NCBI GenBank assembly: GCA_943737045.1 | Contig: CALSFV010000228.1 | Location: forward strand, 310,001 to 374,000 | DNA length: 64,000 bases | Direction: 5' to 3' | DNA from: Parapristionchus giblindavisi | Taxonomy: Eukaryota; Nematoda; Chromadorea; Rhabditida; Diplogasteridae | Shown: positions 1-12,196 of the stretch, one piece after another | Numbering within the stretch: position 1 is the first letter of the stretch | Layout: each line of letters starts with the position of its first letter | Notes under the pieces: generated by a model | Seen by the model: the letters and a program-made list of their open reading frames with translations, nothing else | What the model was told of the DNA's origin: nothing | The model's database searches: none | Made by a program: the position numbers and the translations under genes

Positions 1-319
1 TTTATTTTGACTGTCAGGAGTCGATCCCCTCTGACATCAAAGCTTTGGAAGACAGTTCAAAAAATGGAAGCATTTAAGAGCCCGGATCTGTAAGACTCGA
101 GCATTTCGGAAACGCCAAGAATTTTGATTCAGGCCACTCCACTTTATGGGTCTAGGGTACCTTGGGCCCTGATTACAAAATGGGACCCAAAGTAGCGCTA
201 GCAGTGGAAAACGGCGTGTCAGGTGGGCGCCAAGTTGGAAAACTCGATTTTCATAGTTTTCAACCGAAAAAAGCTAGAGTAAAAATTTCTTCGGTATTGT
301 GTTAGGCATGCCCAATGTG

Positions 320-830
320 CACAATTTTGAAATTTTCGGTCCCCGTGGAAAGCGAAATATTCAAATTGATCCAAGTGATGGGCTTCTTGTATCATTTTAC
401 TCGTCTCACCTCGAAACTTTGAGTAGACCACAATTCCGACCAATCGCTTGGAAAATACAGCATTTGTTTGGGACAACAATAGATGACGGAAATTCGAGCG
501 AAAAATACGACAACTTGGTCTAACGTGGAGAACCCAGTTTTAAGTGAAATCAATGCAGAATTGCTTAGGCTACAATACCCGGTCGGAAATCTTTGGAGTA
601 AACTACAACATGCGATGATTTGTCCGAGAAAAAAAACTAAATTTTGAGTCAAAAAATGGTTTAGGAATCAGCGCCAATCTAATAGTAAATTAGGAAGTTC
701 TGTGCAAAAAAAGAAATTTCAGCTGTTTGTGTGATAAGGGCCGGTGACAGTCCTAACACCCAAGTATGAACCCCCAGTTCTCATTCAAGCACACGCGTCC
801 GGGGGTGGTCGAATATGATCGAGTCTTAGG
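320..830. mobile_element. Foldback element B1, one arm only
   Basis: This stretch is collinear with the right half of element B2 (to 8280): shared blocks include GACAACAATAGATGACGGAA versus GACAACCATCGATGACGGAA, the CTTAGGCTACAATACC block and the terminal CGAGTCTTAGG. It sits inside element A1, so B inserted after A. Only one arm is present. Confidence 0.7.
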
Positions 831-1230
831 GCCTCTTAACGTACTCGCATTTTCTTGATCTTTGAACTGTCAAAGCTGTTTTCATATCACTCATTCCATT
901 ACCTCGACCACGTATGAGAGAATTGGCGAGGAAGACGGAGGAGATTGCAAAAATAATGCCGTTAAAAAATCAAAGTGACCTGCTATGACCGTTGAAAGAT
1001 CAAAGATAATGTGAGTACGTTAAATGCTTCCATTTTTGAAATGTCTTCCAAAGCCTTGATGTCAACTCATTGCCTACCTGTTCATGTATGTCCCCGAGAT
1101 GTGAAATTCTTTTTTTTTACTACACTCATTTTGTTGTTGAAGTTCTCACTGATAAGTTTTCTTTTCTAGCTTTCATAATCACAGTAAAACATTTCAATCT
1201 TTCGACAACAACAAAATCAGCAAAGGTCAT

Positions 1231-1301
1231 TGCGGCAGAGGGGATCGAACTCATGACAGAAAAGTAAACGCAGCCTCCTTATCCACTACACCACACCAGC
1301 A
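1231..1301 (-). other. tRNA-like Pol III promoter module in arm of A1
   Basis: Read on the minus strand there is an A-box TGGTGTAGTGG followed about 35 nt later by a B-box-like AGTTCGATCCC. The acceptor ends do not pair, so this is a tRNA-derived module rather than a working tRNA gene. It points into the element. Confidence 0.6.
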
Positions 1302-1790
1302 CTTGTTTGGGAAGTTGATGGATGAGTTCATGAACACCTCCGGACGGTTTCTAGGATACCACAGGATTTTCCGAATCACATGCCGATTTTCAATGTCATT
1401 TTTTTGAGATTTATTATCAACGGTGTCTATCAGATTCGCATACTGATTCGAATGGTATATGTCACTAGTCATATCTCCACGGGAATATGTTATGGTTCAC
1501 TTGTCAACATATTTTTATCTATTGGATGAATCCATTCCGAAACTCATTGAATTGTTAAATGTATTTATTTATAAATTAGGAGAAATGCTCAGAGAAATAC
1601 CTTCCTAGTAGCATCTCCTTACGGAATCCTTCATAGGTAACATAATTATTCCTTTATTGGGGTGCTATTCATTTATGTATCTATGCTTAAGGGAACAATT
1701 TCGTAGTGAAACCTTGCTAGGGAATAGTTCCTTTATAGATAAGGATTTTTCGATGTGGAATTCTTAAATTATTACTCATTATTGTTGTAG

Positions 1791-3014
1791 AATCCCGGTC
1801 CAAGTCAAGTGGACTCATTCTACGCGCGCTTCGGTCATTTCCTCCCGCAGCGTGACACAAGATTGAAGAGTGCACTGTCCAAATTGAAGAAGTACGGTAG
1901 CTTTTGCTTACTGAACTGTTGGTATACAGTAGTTGTCAAACATGCCTATTTGACAAATATTGTACATTGTGCAAAAGTCTATCAGCTTTTTTTCGGCATA
2001 ACTTTTTTCAAATTCAGCCGATCGGTATAGATTTTCAGGGATTATTTTGAGAGTATATTTACGTGTATTTCACAAGACACAGCGGTTGAGGAGAAATGTT
2101 TTTTTCGAATTTATCAAAAATCGAATTCTTCTGAGTTTCTTCACTCATTTTGCTATCAATGTGCGTTATATCGTTTTGACACGCCCTTTCGGGAGCAAAC
2201 ATCTACCAATATCCTGGAGAGAATCAATTCTTCGTGGACGTCAATGGGACGTTGCACGGTGTCCACGGACAACTCAAAAAATCTTTTCAGGCAAGTTTAG
2301 AAGCCTTAGGTAGGTACCTTAATTTTGTGAAATTTCGCCAGTTCTCACTTGATATCCGTTGCCGTGAGCTTTCGATTATCCTTCGAGATGCGGGTAATCA
2401 AACGATCTGATGTCGTGGTCGAATTGCTCGTCTAATAAGTCTCCTTCATTGATTGAGCATAGATTGGATTTTTGATCACCTTGTGGATTGTCGAAACGGA
2501 GACACAGAGCTGTGACAGGATTACTGCGGAAAGCCCCATCTGACGTCCACGACGAAAGGATTCGCTCGGATATTTGCAGATTTTTGCTCCAAAGAGGCCG
2601 TGTCATGGTTTTAAAACGATAAAACGATTAGTAATGGAAAAAGAGGTAAGTTATTCAAAGCACACAAAGTCCATCGGGTAGTCACTGCAAGGCCAGTGAT
2701 AATTCAGCGCGCCTAAAGTGGGGCCACTTTAGGCGGTGTGGACGAAATCGAAGAAAACGAAACCTTTTTTTGTAATTTTGATAAATTAGAAAAATATTGA
2801 GGTCAACTGCTGTTTTTTTGTCTAAAACGCGTAAATATACTTTCAAAATAGTCCCTGGAAGCTGGACATGTTTAAAAAAAGTTATGACGAAAAAAGCAAA
2901 AGTGGATAGACTTTTGCACGGTGCTATAATTATCAATTTCAGGCATGAGGATTTCATTGGTGTGATTGATAAAGCGCAGAAACAGTGGAGCGAAGCAATG
3001 GATACTGATAAGAG
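1791..3014 (+). CDS. Two exons of an unrecognised gene (copy 1), intron holds a transposon
   Basis: Exon a (1791-1891, after TTGTTGTAG) reads NPGPSQVDSFYARFG.., and exon b (2943-3014, after AATTTCAG) reads ..HEDFIGVIDKAQKQWSEAMD... The phases fit (2 then 1), giving an amphipathic, probably helical segment of about 57 residues that loosely resembles BAR-type or other coiled-coil proteins; I do not claim a family. The intron is about 1.05 kb because foldback element G occupies most of it. Exon b has a paralogous copy at 5608-5679 with identical length and phases. No start or stop codon was found, and flanking exons were not located. It may be a pseudogene fragment. Confidence 0.4.
1965..2923. 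mobile_element. Foldback element G inside the intron
   Basis: The ends are CATTGTGCAAAAGTCTAT and its inverted partner ATAGACTTTTGCACGGTG. Inner arm blocks also match in inverse: the AGTATATTTACG tract at 2052-2064 and 2828-2840, and the CGTGGACGTCA tract near 2235 and 2545. The arms are diverged, so the copy looks old. No clear target duplication and no transposase were seen. Confidence 0.7.
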
Positions 3015-4160
3015 GTTTATTTAATTTAATTTAGATTTAATTTATCATACATCAATAAGATGCGGCAACATTTGAAATAACAGATAAAAGAGCTTGTGGG
3101 ATAGATAGAAATAAACGGGGGGGGGGGGTAAAGGGGAGGAGGGGAAGTGCAACTCGGAGAAAGACTCTTTCGTGAATCAAAGATCAAACGGCGATCAATG
3201 ATAGGTTAGGTTGGCAAGGCCTAGCGGTGGAGAGTTTCGCAATGATTCAATATATATCGGATTGAATCGAGAGAGTCAAGAATGAAGGCACGAAAGAGGG
3301 GTAATTGTGATTCCTAATTTCTCATGCAATTCACACACACAAAAGAGGGTGTTCCGAGTAAAAATGAAATCCTTAATGCGTTCTAATTAACAGCTTTGGG
3401 GTGTAAATTGGGAGGGGGGGGTGTTCATTCCGGCAACGAGCATTTCGGCAACGGATCATAAATCTGTTGGGAGAATGACAACAAAAGTTGTATCATTTTT
3501 CGACTTCAGCCATTTTCATCCATGAACCCCCGGTCATGGGTCGACTGAAAAAATCAGTTCGCAATTCAAGACGGTTACGGTAGCCCGATACCGTACACTC
3601 CTACTGATAACAATGGTACAACTGTTGTTTCCATAGACCATCTCCCAAGCGATTTATGATCCGTTGCCGAAACGATCGTTTTCGAAATGATCACCCCCCT
3701 CCCGTAAATTGGAACACATAGACCTAGACCTGTGACCTGCGTCTTGTTATTGTGATATGTCCTCGCGTTGTTCATTAAAAGCAATCATTTTCCTCACACA
3801 AAACATCAAAGAAAGACTCGGGCCTCCATCTCCACCAGTTGTTCGCACAAGGCATCGGTGTTAACAGTCTGCAAAAAAATTAAAATCTAGTCGAGGAAAG
3901 AAGAGTTGGCAATACGGACTAATCACATTTACTGATCACAAGGCCTTCGATATAGGAGAAATACCACAAGGCATAACAATCGCACTCGTACGAGAAAGAG
4001 GGGTCTAAATTAATTGCATAAAAAAGAGCAAAGACTTTTGGAACACCCTAATATAAAGCTGTGTTCATTCTTTTCTGAGTGCAATAGTTATATGGTTTAG
4101 CTGAACAATGATAGCCGATTTTTCAACGATGTACGGCAGCTTTAGAATATTGTACTGTTG
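3015..4160. other. Intergenic or intronic, no supported gene
   Basis: It contains a G-run (about 3118-3129) and a dispersed repeat block (separate entry). One possible short minus-strand terminal exon at 3806-3868 (polypyrimidine acceptor, then 20 codons and TGA) is too weak to call. Nothing else was recognised. Confidence 0.5.
3511..3630. repeat. Dispersed repeat block, second copy at about 18757-18860
   Basis: Both copies share CCATGAACCCC.., the segment GACTGAAAAAA.TCAGTT and TGATAACAATGGTA in the same order. The second copy lies inside foldback element J. Confidence 0.6.
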
Positions 4161-4171
4161 TTGGTCAGCAT

Positions 4172-4732
4172 TCAGGGTTGTGCGGAAAATAATTTTCGGA
4201 AAAAATTTCGGAAAACCTTTTTACGGTCCAAAAACCGGAAAAATCCGGAAAACCCGGACAACCCGGAAAAAATTCTGTAAAACGCATTTTCTAGTGTTTT
4301 ATCCAACAATTACTTTCAAAAACGATCAAAGCGAACATAGTAATGATCAAAAATCATTTAGCAGCAAATAAAAGATAACAATTATCCAAAAAAACATATA
4401 AACGAACAATGTGAATCTTAGAATCCTAGGAATTGAATATTTACGTTAAGGAACAACAACGCTATATACGTGATTGTTCATCATTATTAATCATGATATA
4501 ATCATCATAATAATAATCATAATAATCATAATCATATCATAATCAATAATCATGGGTAAGAACTACGACCAGTTTGATAAAAATGACCAAAAAATCTTCA
4601 GATGTTGTGTTTCATATGTATTTTTTTGCTTCCCCCTTACAGCATTTTTTCCGGTTTTCCTGTGTTTTTTCCGAGAAGGTGTCGGAAAAATTGGAAAAAT
4701 TTTTCGGTCGGAAAATTTTCCGCTCAACCCTG
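4172..4732. mobile_element. hAT-like non-autonomous element E (561 bp)
   Basis: The termini are CAGGGTTGTGCGGAAAAT and the inverse ATTTTCCG.TCAACCCTG. The 8-bp direct repeat GTCAGCAT flanks it (4164-4171 and 4733-4740), with one extra T on the left. The CAGGG ends and 8-bp duplication are hallmarks of the hAT superfamily. Subterminal regions are full of TTTTCCGG/CCGGAAAA words on both sides. No transposase ORF is present. Confidence 0.85.
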
Positions 4733-4773
4733 GTCAGCATACAGAGCTTGTCAAGAAGGCCTATTGTACGCAT

Positions 4774-5579
4774 CAGGGCTGTGCGGCATGGCCATAGCGG
4801 TATGCCGAATATGCCGTTTATGCCGTGCCGAAAACGGCATGAAAATTTTGAATATTTTCGGCACAAATATTCTAGTTATATCGCAAAATTTGGGTGCTTT
4901 TTTCATATTCAAAGCACTCAAATAATTTTTTCCAAGACCTATTAAGCTTTTTTACTTATAATATATCGTAACTAACAAGGGAATGCTAAGAACTCACCAT
5001 GGAGTTATGCTTAGCGACATATGTCACTGGAATCGGTATAAAATTCTGAATGGATATCCGTCGAGTCTTCTTGCCACGAGCTTCTGGTTTTAGAGAAAAT
5101 CGATAACGAAAACCCGAATATTAAAGGCATGAACACGACTTTATTGATATGGATTGCCATATTCCGCCAGTTTTCAGCTGCTCCAATTCACTGCAGTAGC
5201 AGTGTCGGTGACATTGAAGATGAAAACTGAGCTGATATGGCTATCCATATCAAGATAGTCGTGTTCATGCCATCAATATTCGGGATTTCGTTATCGATTT
5301 TCTCGAATACCAGAAGCTCGTGGCAAGTAGACTCCACGGATATCATTTCGGTTCCAGTGATAAATGTCACTAATCATAACTCCATGGTGAGTTCTTAGCA
5401 TTCCCTTGTAAAGCTTTAAAAATGATTAGCACATCATTCAAAATGTATTTTAATGTTTCTCGCATAAAACCTTGAAATATTGACAAATAGCAGAACAATA
5501 ATGATTTGGAAACCCGAAAAACGAAAAAATATTCGGCATATGCCGTATGCTGAAAATATACTCATACCGCGCAGCCCTG
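4774..5579. mobile_element. hAT-like non-autonomous element F (806 bp) with nested element I
   Basis: The ends are CAGGGCTGTGCGGCATGG and the inverse ..CGCGCAGCCCTG, flanked by a perfect 8-bp target duplication GTACGCAT (4766-4773 and 5580-5587). Subterminal sequence repeats the word TATGCCG/CGGCATA. A foldback element (4975-5409) inserted into it later. No transposase. Confidence 0.9.
4975..5409. mobile_element. Foldback element I nested in F
   Basis: A 435-bp near-palindrome whose ends are ACAAGGGAATGCTAAGAACT and its inverse; the arms (about 190 bp) meet near 5190. The terminal ACAAGGGAATG and the inner ATGTCACTAATCATAACTC are shared with A2 (11295-12482), so I and A appear to be one lineage, although I lacks the tRNA-like module. 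Confidence 0.8.
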
Positions 5580-5607
5580 GTACGCATAATATAATTATTA
5601 ATTTCAG

Positions 5608-5679
5608 GAATTCCGAGTACACCAATCAGGTTTTTAAAGCGCGGAAAGAGTTGTTCGAAGCACTGCATTATAATAAGAG
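5608..5679 (+). CDS. Paralogous copy of exon b (copy 2)
   Basis: After ATTTCAG the frame reads NSEYTNQVFKARKELFEAL.. and ends AAG AG|GTTGGT. Length (72 nt) and both splice phases equal those of exon b in copy 1, and the upstream intron sequence is also alignable (GTACGG.AGC, ..CTATTGTAC.., ATAATTAT.AATTTCAG) once elements E and F are removed. So gene or exon duplication preceded both hAT insertions. No other exon of this copy is convincing. Confidence 0.4.
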
Positions 5680-5745
5680 GTTGGTGCACTTCACAATATT
5701 TATACATATAAGGTCTAGCTCAAGAGAGATGACCGCCAATGGCTC

Positions 5746-6573
5746 GTTAAAAAAATAGTGGAAAACCAAAATCGGCGATTTTCCACCCGTTAAAAAGTAT
5801 GTACCGGAAAAGTCGAAAATGGAAACACGAAATTTGAATTCGCGCGCGCAAAGAGGTGCGGGAATTCAATTTACGACTTTAGAGCGGAATTTCCATTTTA
5901 ACTGCTAAAAATTGATGACGGAAACTCTTAATTTGAATTCCCGCACCTCTTTGCGCGCGCGCGAATTCATATTTCGCGTTTCCATTTTCGACTTTCCGGC
6001 AGGGATGGGATTTTACGTTTACGGATTTTACGGATTCTACGGATTTTACGGAAATGGCCGTAAAATATTTATTTTACGGATTCCGTAAAATAAAAATCCG
6101 TAAAATCCGTAAAATATTTAAAAGAGAGAAATCCTTCAAAATAAGAGAAAATTGAACAAAAAATGTTTTTTTTGCTCGCAAAGAGTTCTAGGAGTAGTGT
6201 GATTTTATTGAAAATAGTCGACTCACGAAAATGTCTGAATTCTCCTAAGTGCAATAAGAACGTCCAGTTATATAGTTTGATTAATTATTAATTGCGCAGA
6301 TCCACTTTTTTCATTTCCTTTGGCGTGTTGTTTCATTGTTGTCAATCTTTGCGTTGATAAATACTGGTATGATGCAGAAATGTCAAACAACAACCATGTT
6401 TTAAAGATTTTACGGATTTTACGGATTTTACGGAATTTTACGGATTTTGAATCCGTAAATTTTACGTTTTTACGGATCCGTAAGATTTTAATTTTACTCC
6501 CATCCCTGCTTTCCGTGTACTATTTTAACGGGTGGAAAGTCGCCGATTTTGGTTTTCCACTACTTTTTAACAA
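5746..6573. mobile_element. Foldback element C, split by D
   Basis: Left end GTTAAAAAAATAGTGGAAAA and right end TTTTCCACTACTTTTTAAC are inverted copies, continuing with the CCAAAATCGGCGA.TTTCCACCCGTTAAAA tract. Inside, a second inverted pair carries the GCGCGCGC tract beside AAGAGGTGCGGGAATTC. About 320 bp remain without the D insertion. Confidence 0.75.
6000..6508. mobile_element. hAT-like non-autonomous element D nested in C
   Basis: The ends are CAGGGATGGGATTTTACG and the inverse ..TTTTACTCCCATCCCTG. Flanks CTTTCCGG (5992-5999) and CTTTCCGT (6509-6516) form an 8-bp target duplication with one change. Subterminal regions are tandem TTTTACGGA words in both orientations. No transposase. Confidence 0.87.
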
Positions 6574-8280
6574 ACCATAAGACTCGACCACCCCCGGACG
6601 CGTGCGTTAGCAATGAGAACTGGGGGTCCATACTTGGGTGTTAGGAGTATCACCGGCCCTTATTAAACAAAACAGCTGAAATTTCCTGTTTGTGCCCTCA
6701 AGCTATTAGAAAAATTAATTTAAAAAAAAACTTTTAAAAATCATAATTTATCAAATTGTTGAGATGAAGTCTAAATATCATTTGCGATGCGTCTAGGGTG
6801 CACAGAGGTTACCAATTCTCTATTAGCATTGAATGCGCGTTTATTCCTAAACCACTTTTTTTACTCAAAATTTTGGTTTTTCGGACAAATCATCGCTTGT
6901 TGTAGCGGCTGACAAAGATTTCCGATCAGGTATTGTAGCCTAAGCAATTGTGCATCGATTTCACTTAAAACTAGGTTCTTCCCGTTAGACCATTTTTTGC
7001 GATTTTTTCGCTTGAACTTCCGTCATAGATGGTTTTCCCGAACAAATGCTGTATTTTCCAAACGATTGGTGCGGAATTGTGGTTTACTCAAAGTTTAGAG
7101 GTGAGGTGAGTAAAATGACACCAGAAGCCCACTTGGATCAATTTGAAAATTTCGATTTTCATGACCCGGGGGTCATGGTCTGAAAATTTCAAAATTTCTC
7201 AAGTTTGAAATGTTTTCATTTATGCGGCTTATTGTGAAGTACTAATGATGTGAATTAACGAATATGAAAATCATTTATTTACGAAAATTCTTTTTTTTTG
7301 CCATGACCTCGGGGTTATGGAAATCGATTTTTTTAAAGTGAGCCGAATGCCGGGATTCCAGTGCTACTATGTTTACACGTCATGAAACTTCACATTGTCA
7401 TTGTCATTTGCTCATTGTCGCAGCATTCGAGTCGACAAACTGCAATATTTCAGAAATTTGCCGTGAAAGTAGGCACTCAAATTGAATTTTATAAATTTTC
7501 GTAAATTAACGTTTTTCATATTGATTATGTACATTGCAAAGTGCTATGACAGAATGTTACAGAAAGTAAGTTGGAAACTCGCACGCATTCAGAACGAAAA
7601 TTTTCAAAAAAAAATGGTTGAAAGGAGAGATCAGCCATTGAGCATTGGCTGAATATTATTCACATCATTAGTACTTCACAATAAGCAGCATACATGAAAA
7701 CATTTCAAACTTTAGAAATTTTCAAATTTTCGGACCATGACGGGTCGTGAAAAGCTCTCACCTCTAAACTTTGTGTAGACCACCGCAACAATCGTTTGGA
7801 AAATACAGCATTTGTTCGGGACAACCATCGATGACGGAAGTTCGAGCGAAATTTCGGCAAAATGGTCTAACGGGAAGAACCCAGTTTTAAGTGAAATCGA
7901 TGCAGAATTGCTTAGGCTACAATACCTGGTCGGAAATCTTTGTACAAGCCGCTACAACAAGCGATGATTTGTCCGAAAAACCAAAATTTTGAATAAAAAA
8001 AGTGGTTTAGAAATCAACGCATATTCAATGCTAATAGTGAATTAGCAAGTAATGTGCACCCTAGACGCATCGCAAGTGGTATTCAGTCTTCATCTCAACA
8101 AATTGAGAAATTATGATTTTTAAACGTTTTTTTTTAAATTAATTTTTCTAATAGCCTGAGGGCACAAACAGGAATTTTCAGATTTTTGTGTAATAAGTCT
8201 CCTAACACCCAAGTGTGGAACCCCAGTTCTCATTGCTAGCGCACGCGTCTGGGGGGTGTTCAGTATGATCGAGTCTTAGG
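6571..8280. mobile_element. Foldback element B2 (1.7 kb, complete)
   Basis: The arms 6571-7110 and about 7745-8280 are inverted copies ending in AAGACTCGA../..TCGAGTCTT. Internal blocks (GCATCGCA../TGCGATGC, GATGAAGTCT.., ACACCCAAGT) match in inverse order. The inner segment 7150-7735 is itself a second inverted repeat (TTTGAAATGTTTTCAT.TATG), and a fragment of it recurs at 12.53-12.82 kb. No transposase ORF. Confidence 0.8.
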
Positions 8281-8289
8281 CAACATGCC

Positions 8290-8790
<501 letters not shown>

Positions 8791-11294
8791 ATAAAAATTT
8801 AAACCTAATTTACAGAAATCGAAACTAGATTTGTAATGTGACACTGCCCTGTTTTTGGCCCGGAAAATTTTTTTTCATATTTTTTTGACTTTCAAAACGT
8901 CCGTGTGTGCTGTTGATGTTTCTGTATGTGAGAGACCCTGTCCCAACTTTACTTTCATCAAATGTTCGATATGTGATTGTGCTTGTGCTGGAATTGTTTT
9001 GCTGACTGCTACCATTGTTGTTGAAATATTATTTGACATGTATAACTTTAATAATTCGTTTTTTTGATAAATTTCGTAGAAGTTATTAGATGCTAAATAT
9101 ATTTGAAATAATGAAAAAGATAATGAAATAGGAACAAATCGAACGAATGCAAGAATGAAAATGAAGAAAGATGTGCAATTTTTTAAACAAATTTTGAAAA
9201 AAATGAGCAAAAGTAAAATGCCAATAAGTGTACACGAGCCACCCTTAGTCTGATCTAGAAGAGTACAAAATACCACTACACCACGCCGCCATGTTCTCAG
9301 TGATCTTTCATGAGCGCTTTGTTTCATACGGTGCTTGTCGCCTACACAGTGTTTTTTCTACGAAAAAAATGAAGAATTTTTTCATAAACTTTAATTAATT
9401 ACATATATGAAATCTGAAAGTGTATGGTCGCAGCTATTTTTTTGGGTTTTGTCCATATATTGCCTATACCTACATATCGAGGAAAAATAGTCTCCTTCAA
9501 AAGTCTAAAAGATATTTCTTATACTTCGCTTGTTAATTAGTTTCCATTTCTCCATTGCGCGGTCTAAATGTGATGTAACATGTTTAAAAAACGACCCTGC
9601 CATTGCTGAAATAGAAGCCAAAATGATGAATTGCTCTCCCTATTTTCGTACTCTCTCGTTCAAATCCTAATTAAATTAAATTAAATTATAAATGTCTATA
9701 AAAGCCGTCGTCCTCCTTCTTAGGTTCAGTCCAGCGCTCTCTCATTTGGAGGAGAGGGCGGGGAGGAGCGGTCCCCATTGGACTGCCCTCCTTAAAGGGA
9801 GGGCAAGATTTTCCCCTAGCATGCTACCCTGCAGGGGTGTAGTATTGCAAATGCAGAAAAATGCTTATGCAAATGATGGCGGGTCAAAAATAGGAAAGGT
9901 CCATAGTTTATATTGTGTTTATTGTTAGATGTTAAGAGATAGATTTAACACTCCCCCCTCCCTAGAATGATCCCCTCCTCCCACCTCTCTCGCTTCTCGA
10001 CAGATGATTTTCTGAGCGAGCAAGAGGTACACCTTCTGCTCCTCTTTTCTTTATTGTATATTTATCTGATCCCCCCCCCCCCCCCTCTTCTCATTTTTAT
10101 ATAGATCAAATTACTGTCTATGTTTGTTTCAGGAATGTGCGAAAAAAATATTTCGAAAAACATCAATTCGTCAAATGTTACAATCGATAAAATGGAAATG
10201 AATTGCCATAAGCACGTTTTGTTGTTTGGAAATGATTCTCTTACCGCTTTTGCGTAACCGTTGTTCTCGCGTAAACAATTATCAAAGATCACGTTCCTCA
10301 AAGAACGATTACATTCACATTGTTCCAAACAATGGGTTTTCGAAATTGTCCAGAGTTAAGAGACAGGCTCCGTAATTATTTACCATTTTGAGCACAGAAT
10401 GGTTGCCACTAAACGACTGATTGGTCTGGGCGTGCTGAGGTCCCACACAAGGGGTGCTTCTATCTTAAATAATTCATCGTTCATATTCTTGTGATCAGCT
10501 ACTGAAGACATTATTCAAAATCAAAGCCGCTACTTGATCCTTTTCGAATAGTGAATCATGAAAGAGAATTCAGAAAATAGATATAGATAACCCACGAAGT
10601 CCTCGCTCAATACTTCGTCAGCAATTGCTTGATGGAAGGCATACAACTACTGACTTGCCTATAGTCTTCTAGGAGGGGATCCCTTTACGTTGCTGATGTT
10701 TATTCGGTGAGAGAAGAACAGTCGAACGAGAGATGAACCGCTCAGAACCGAGACAAACGCAAAGAATGCCATTTTGAGCATTCCCCGGAAATTTCCCCTA
10801 GCAAAAGGATTCAGGCCTCCATGCTTTCATGATGGAAGGTGGCCTGGCTCCTATTTACAAAAGTGTAGTGAGTGAGGCATTGGGTCTCCAACGCGGCCAA
10901 CGGCAAAATTCCAAAGTCGAAAAATGGCAAACTTCGAAAAATCATATTTTGCGAATGAAAACAGTTAGCCTCGATATTGTTTCACGGTATAGTTGGTCAT
11001 CTCAAAAGTGCGTAGAAACACTCGGAACATCGAATTGTGGACGTCTACAAACACGTTTTTCAGCATTTCCGCGAGATTTTCACCCAGTCAAATCAATAGA
11101 CCGGAACTTCCTATAGCACATAAAATAGCCCACACGATTCGCATTAATAAAACACAATTTCAAACGAATCGAGATTTTCTCAGTATTAAAAAAATTAAAA
11201 TGTGCTTTTTGGGACTGTTTTTTCGCCCCCAGACCACTTTCCTGGAGGGAATTGGATATTTTCTGCGTATCATACGACATTCTGAGATGGGCTG
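8791..11294. other. Gene-poor stretch
   Basis: No gene is supported on either strand. It contains a decayed tRNA-like module (9231-9293) and a C-run at about 10070-10084. The longest minus-strand open frame (9327-8875) runs through the tRNA-like module and has AT-driven composition, so I treat it as chance. A minus-strand frame near 10.1-10.33 kb was considered and rejected. Confidence 0.5.
9231..9293 (-). other. Decayed tRNA-like module
   Basis: On the minus strand TGGTGTAGTGG (an A-box identical to the one in A1) lies after GGCGGCG, but the B-box position has only a degenerate GGGTGGCTCG. Probably a remnant of the same tRNA-derived family. Confidence 0.4.
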
Positions 11295-11512
11295 ACAAGG
11301 GAATGGTCAACCAACCCCGTCGAGTTATGATTTGTGACATATACCATTCGAACCGCCATGGAATTTTGATAAGACACCCTTGATAAGAGAACTCAAATGT
11401 TTATGCGCTTCGAGAAAATCGATCTTGAAATTAAGTCAAATTCGTGTGGCTCCCTACACAACACATGCGGATGGGTTGGTGAACTCTTCTAACTTCTTCC
11501 GAAACATCTCTT

Positions 11513-11581
11513 GTGTAGTGTAGTGGATAAGGTGCCTGCGCTTACTTTTGACTGTCAGGGGTTCGATCCCCATTGCTGCAC
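11513..11581 (+). other. tRNA-like Pol III module, left arm of A2
   Basis: A-box TAGTGTAGTGG fits TRGYNNANNNG, and B-box GGTTCGATCCC follows about 45 nt later with a T-stem of four pairs. The 7-nt acceptor arms do not pair, so it is not a functional tRNA. It faces the element centre. Confidence 0.7.
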
Positions 11582-12196
11582 TTTTCTTTTGATAATTTTG
11601 TTGTTGTCGAAAGACTGAAATGTTTTGCTGTGATTATGAAAGCCAGAAAAAAACACATTATCTTATCAACAAGTGTGAACTTTAACAACAAAAAGAGTAA
11701 AGTAAAAACCATTGTATCCCGCTGCGAACAAAGAGTACTGTATCATGTTTGGGAGTATTGAAGCTTCCAAGATGGTCTGTGATCTCATAGCTGTTTTCAA
11801 GTCATTCATTGATTGATTATTGTTGGAAAAAACATTCCTCAAGGAAAATTAAACTTTAATCTTTTTGTTTATGGGATTATTTTTGCAATCTCCTTCTCCC
11901 TCTACCTCGCCCGAGGTCGAGGTCATGCAATGAATGACCTGAAAAACAGAAATGAGAGTTCAAAGATCAAAGATCATGCGAGTACGGTTAGTTCTTCCAT
12001 TTCTTCTCTTGTTGGACTGTCTTCCAAAGCCTTGATGACATTGTTCTTCATGCTCATTCATTACGTGCACCAGATGTGAAAATTGTCTCACAAAATTCAC
12101 ATTTGTTGATAAGATAGAGTGTGTTCTCTTTTCTATCTTTCATAATCACAGCAAAACAATTCTGTCTTTCGACAACAAAATCAGCAAAAGAAAAAT

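Larger units (their letters stand above)
1..1504. mobile_element. Foldback element A1 (left end outside window), tRNA-like arms
   Basis: The sequence at 1-80 (a B-box-like GAGTCGATCCCC, then a tract around AGCTTTGGAAGACAG) reappears inverted at about 1020-1060 and 1240-1260, so the window opens inside an inverted-repeat element. The right arm (1231-1504) is homologous to the arm of element A2 at 12.2-12.48 kb: same order of tRNA-like module, the motif GGTATATGTCAC and a degenerate end (..TTCACTTGT). Its centre is interrupted by part of another element (B1). No transposase is visible. The family is not named; non-autonomous DNA transposon is an inference from structure. Confidence 0.7.

Noticed and set aside
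2376..2606. Minus-strand frame that might be a transposase N-terminus in element G
   Set aside because: The apparent motif arises from an inverted-arm sequence whose other copy encodes nothing similar in frame; no catalytic residues.
8875..9327. 150-codon minus-strand frame
   Set aside because: It runs through a decayed tRNA-like module and AT-rich sequence; hydrophobic stretch is compositional.
10062..10330. Minus-strand frame with CECNRSL and a nearby NNYGAC, reminiscent of secreted phospholipase A2
   Set aside because: The spacing after CxCNR does not fit PLA2 (next Cys is 9 residues away instead of about 4), the CC..HD active-site block is missing, and no splice acceptor joins the pieces.
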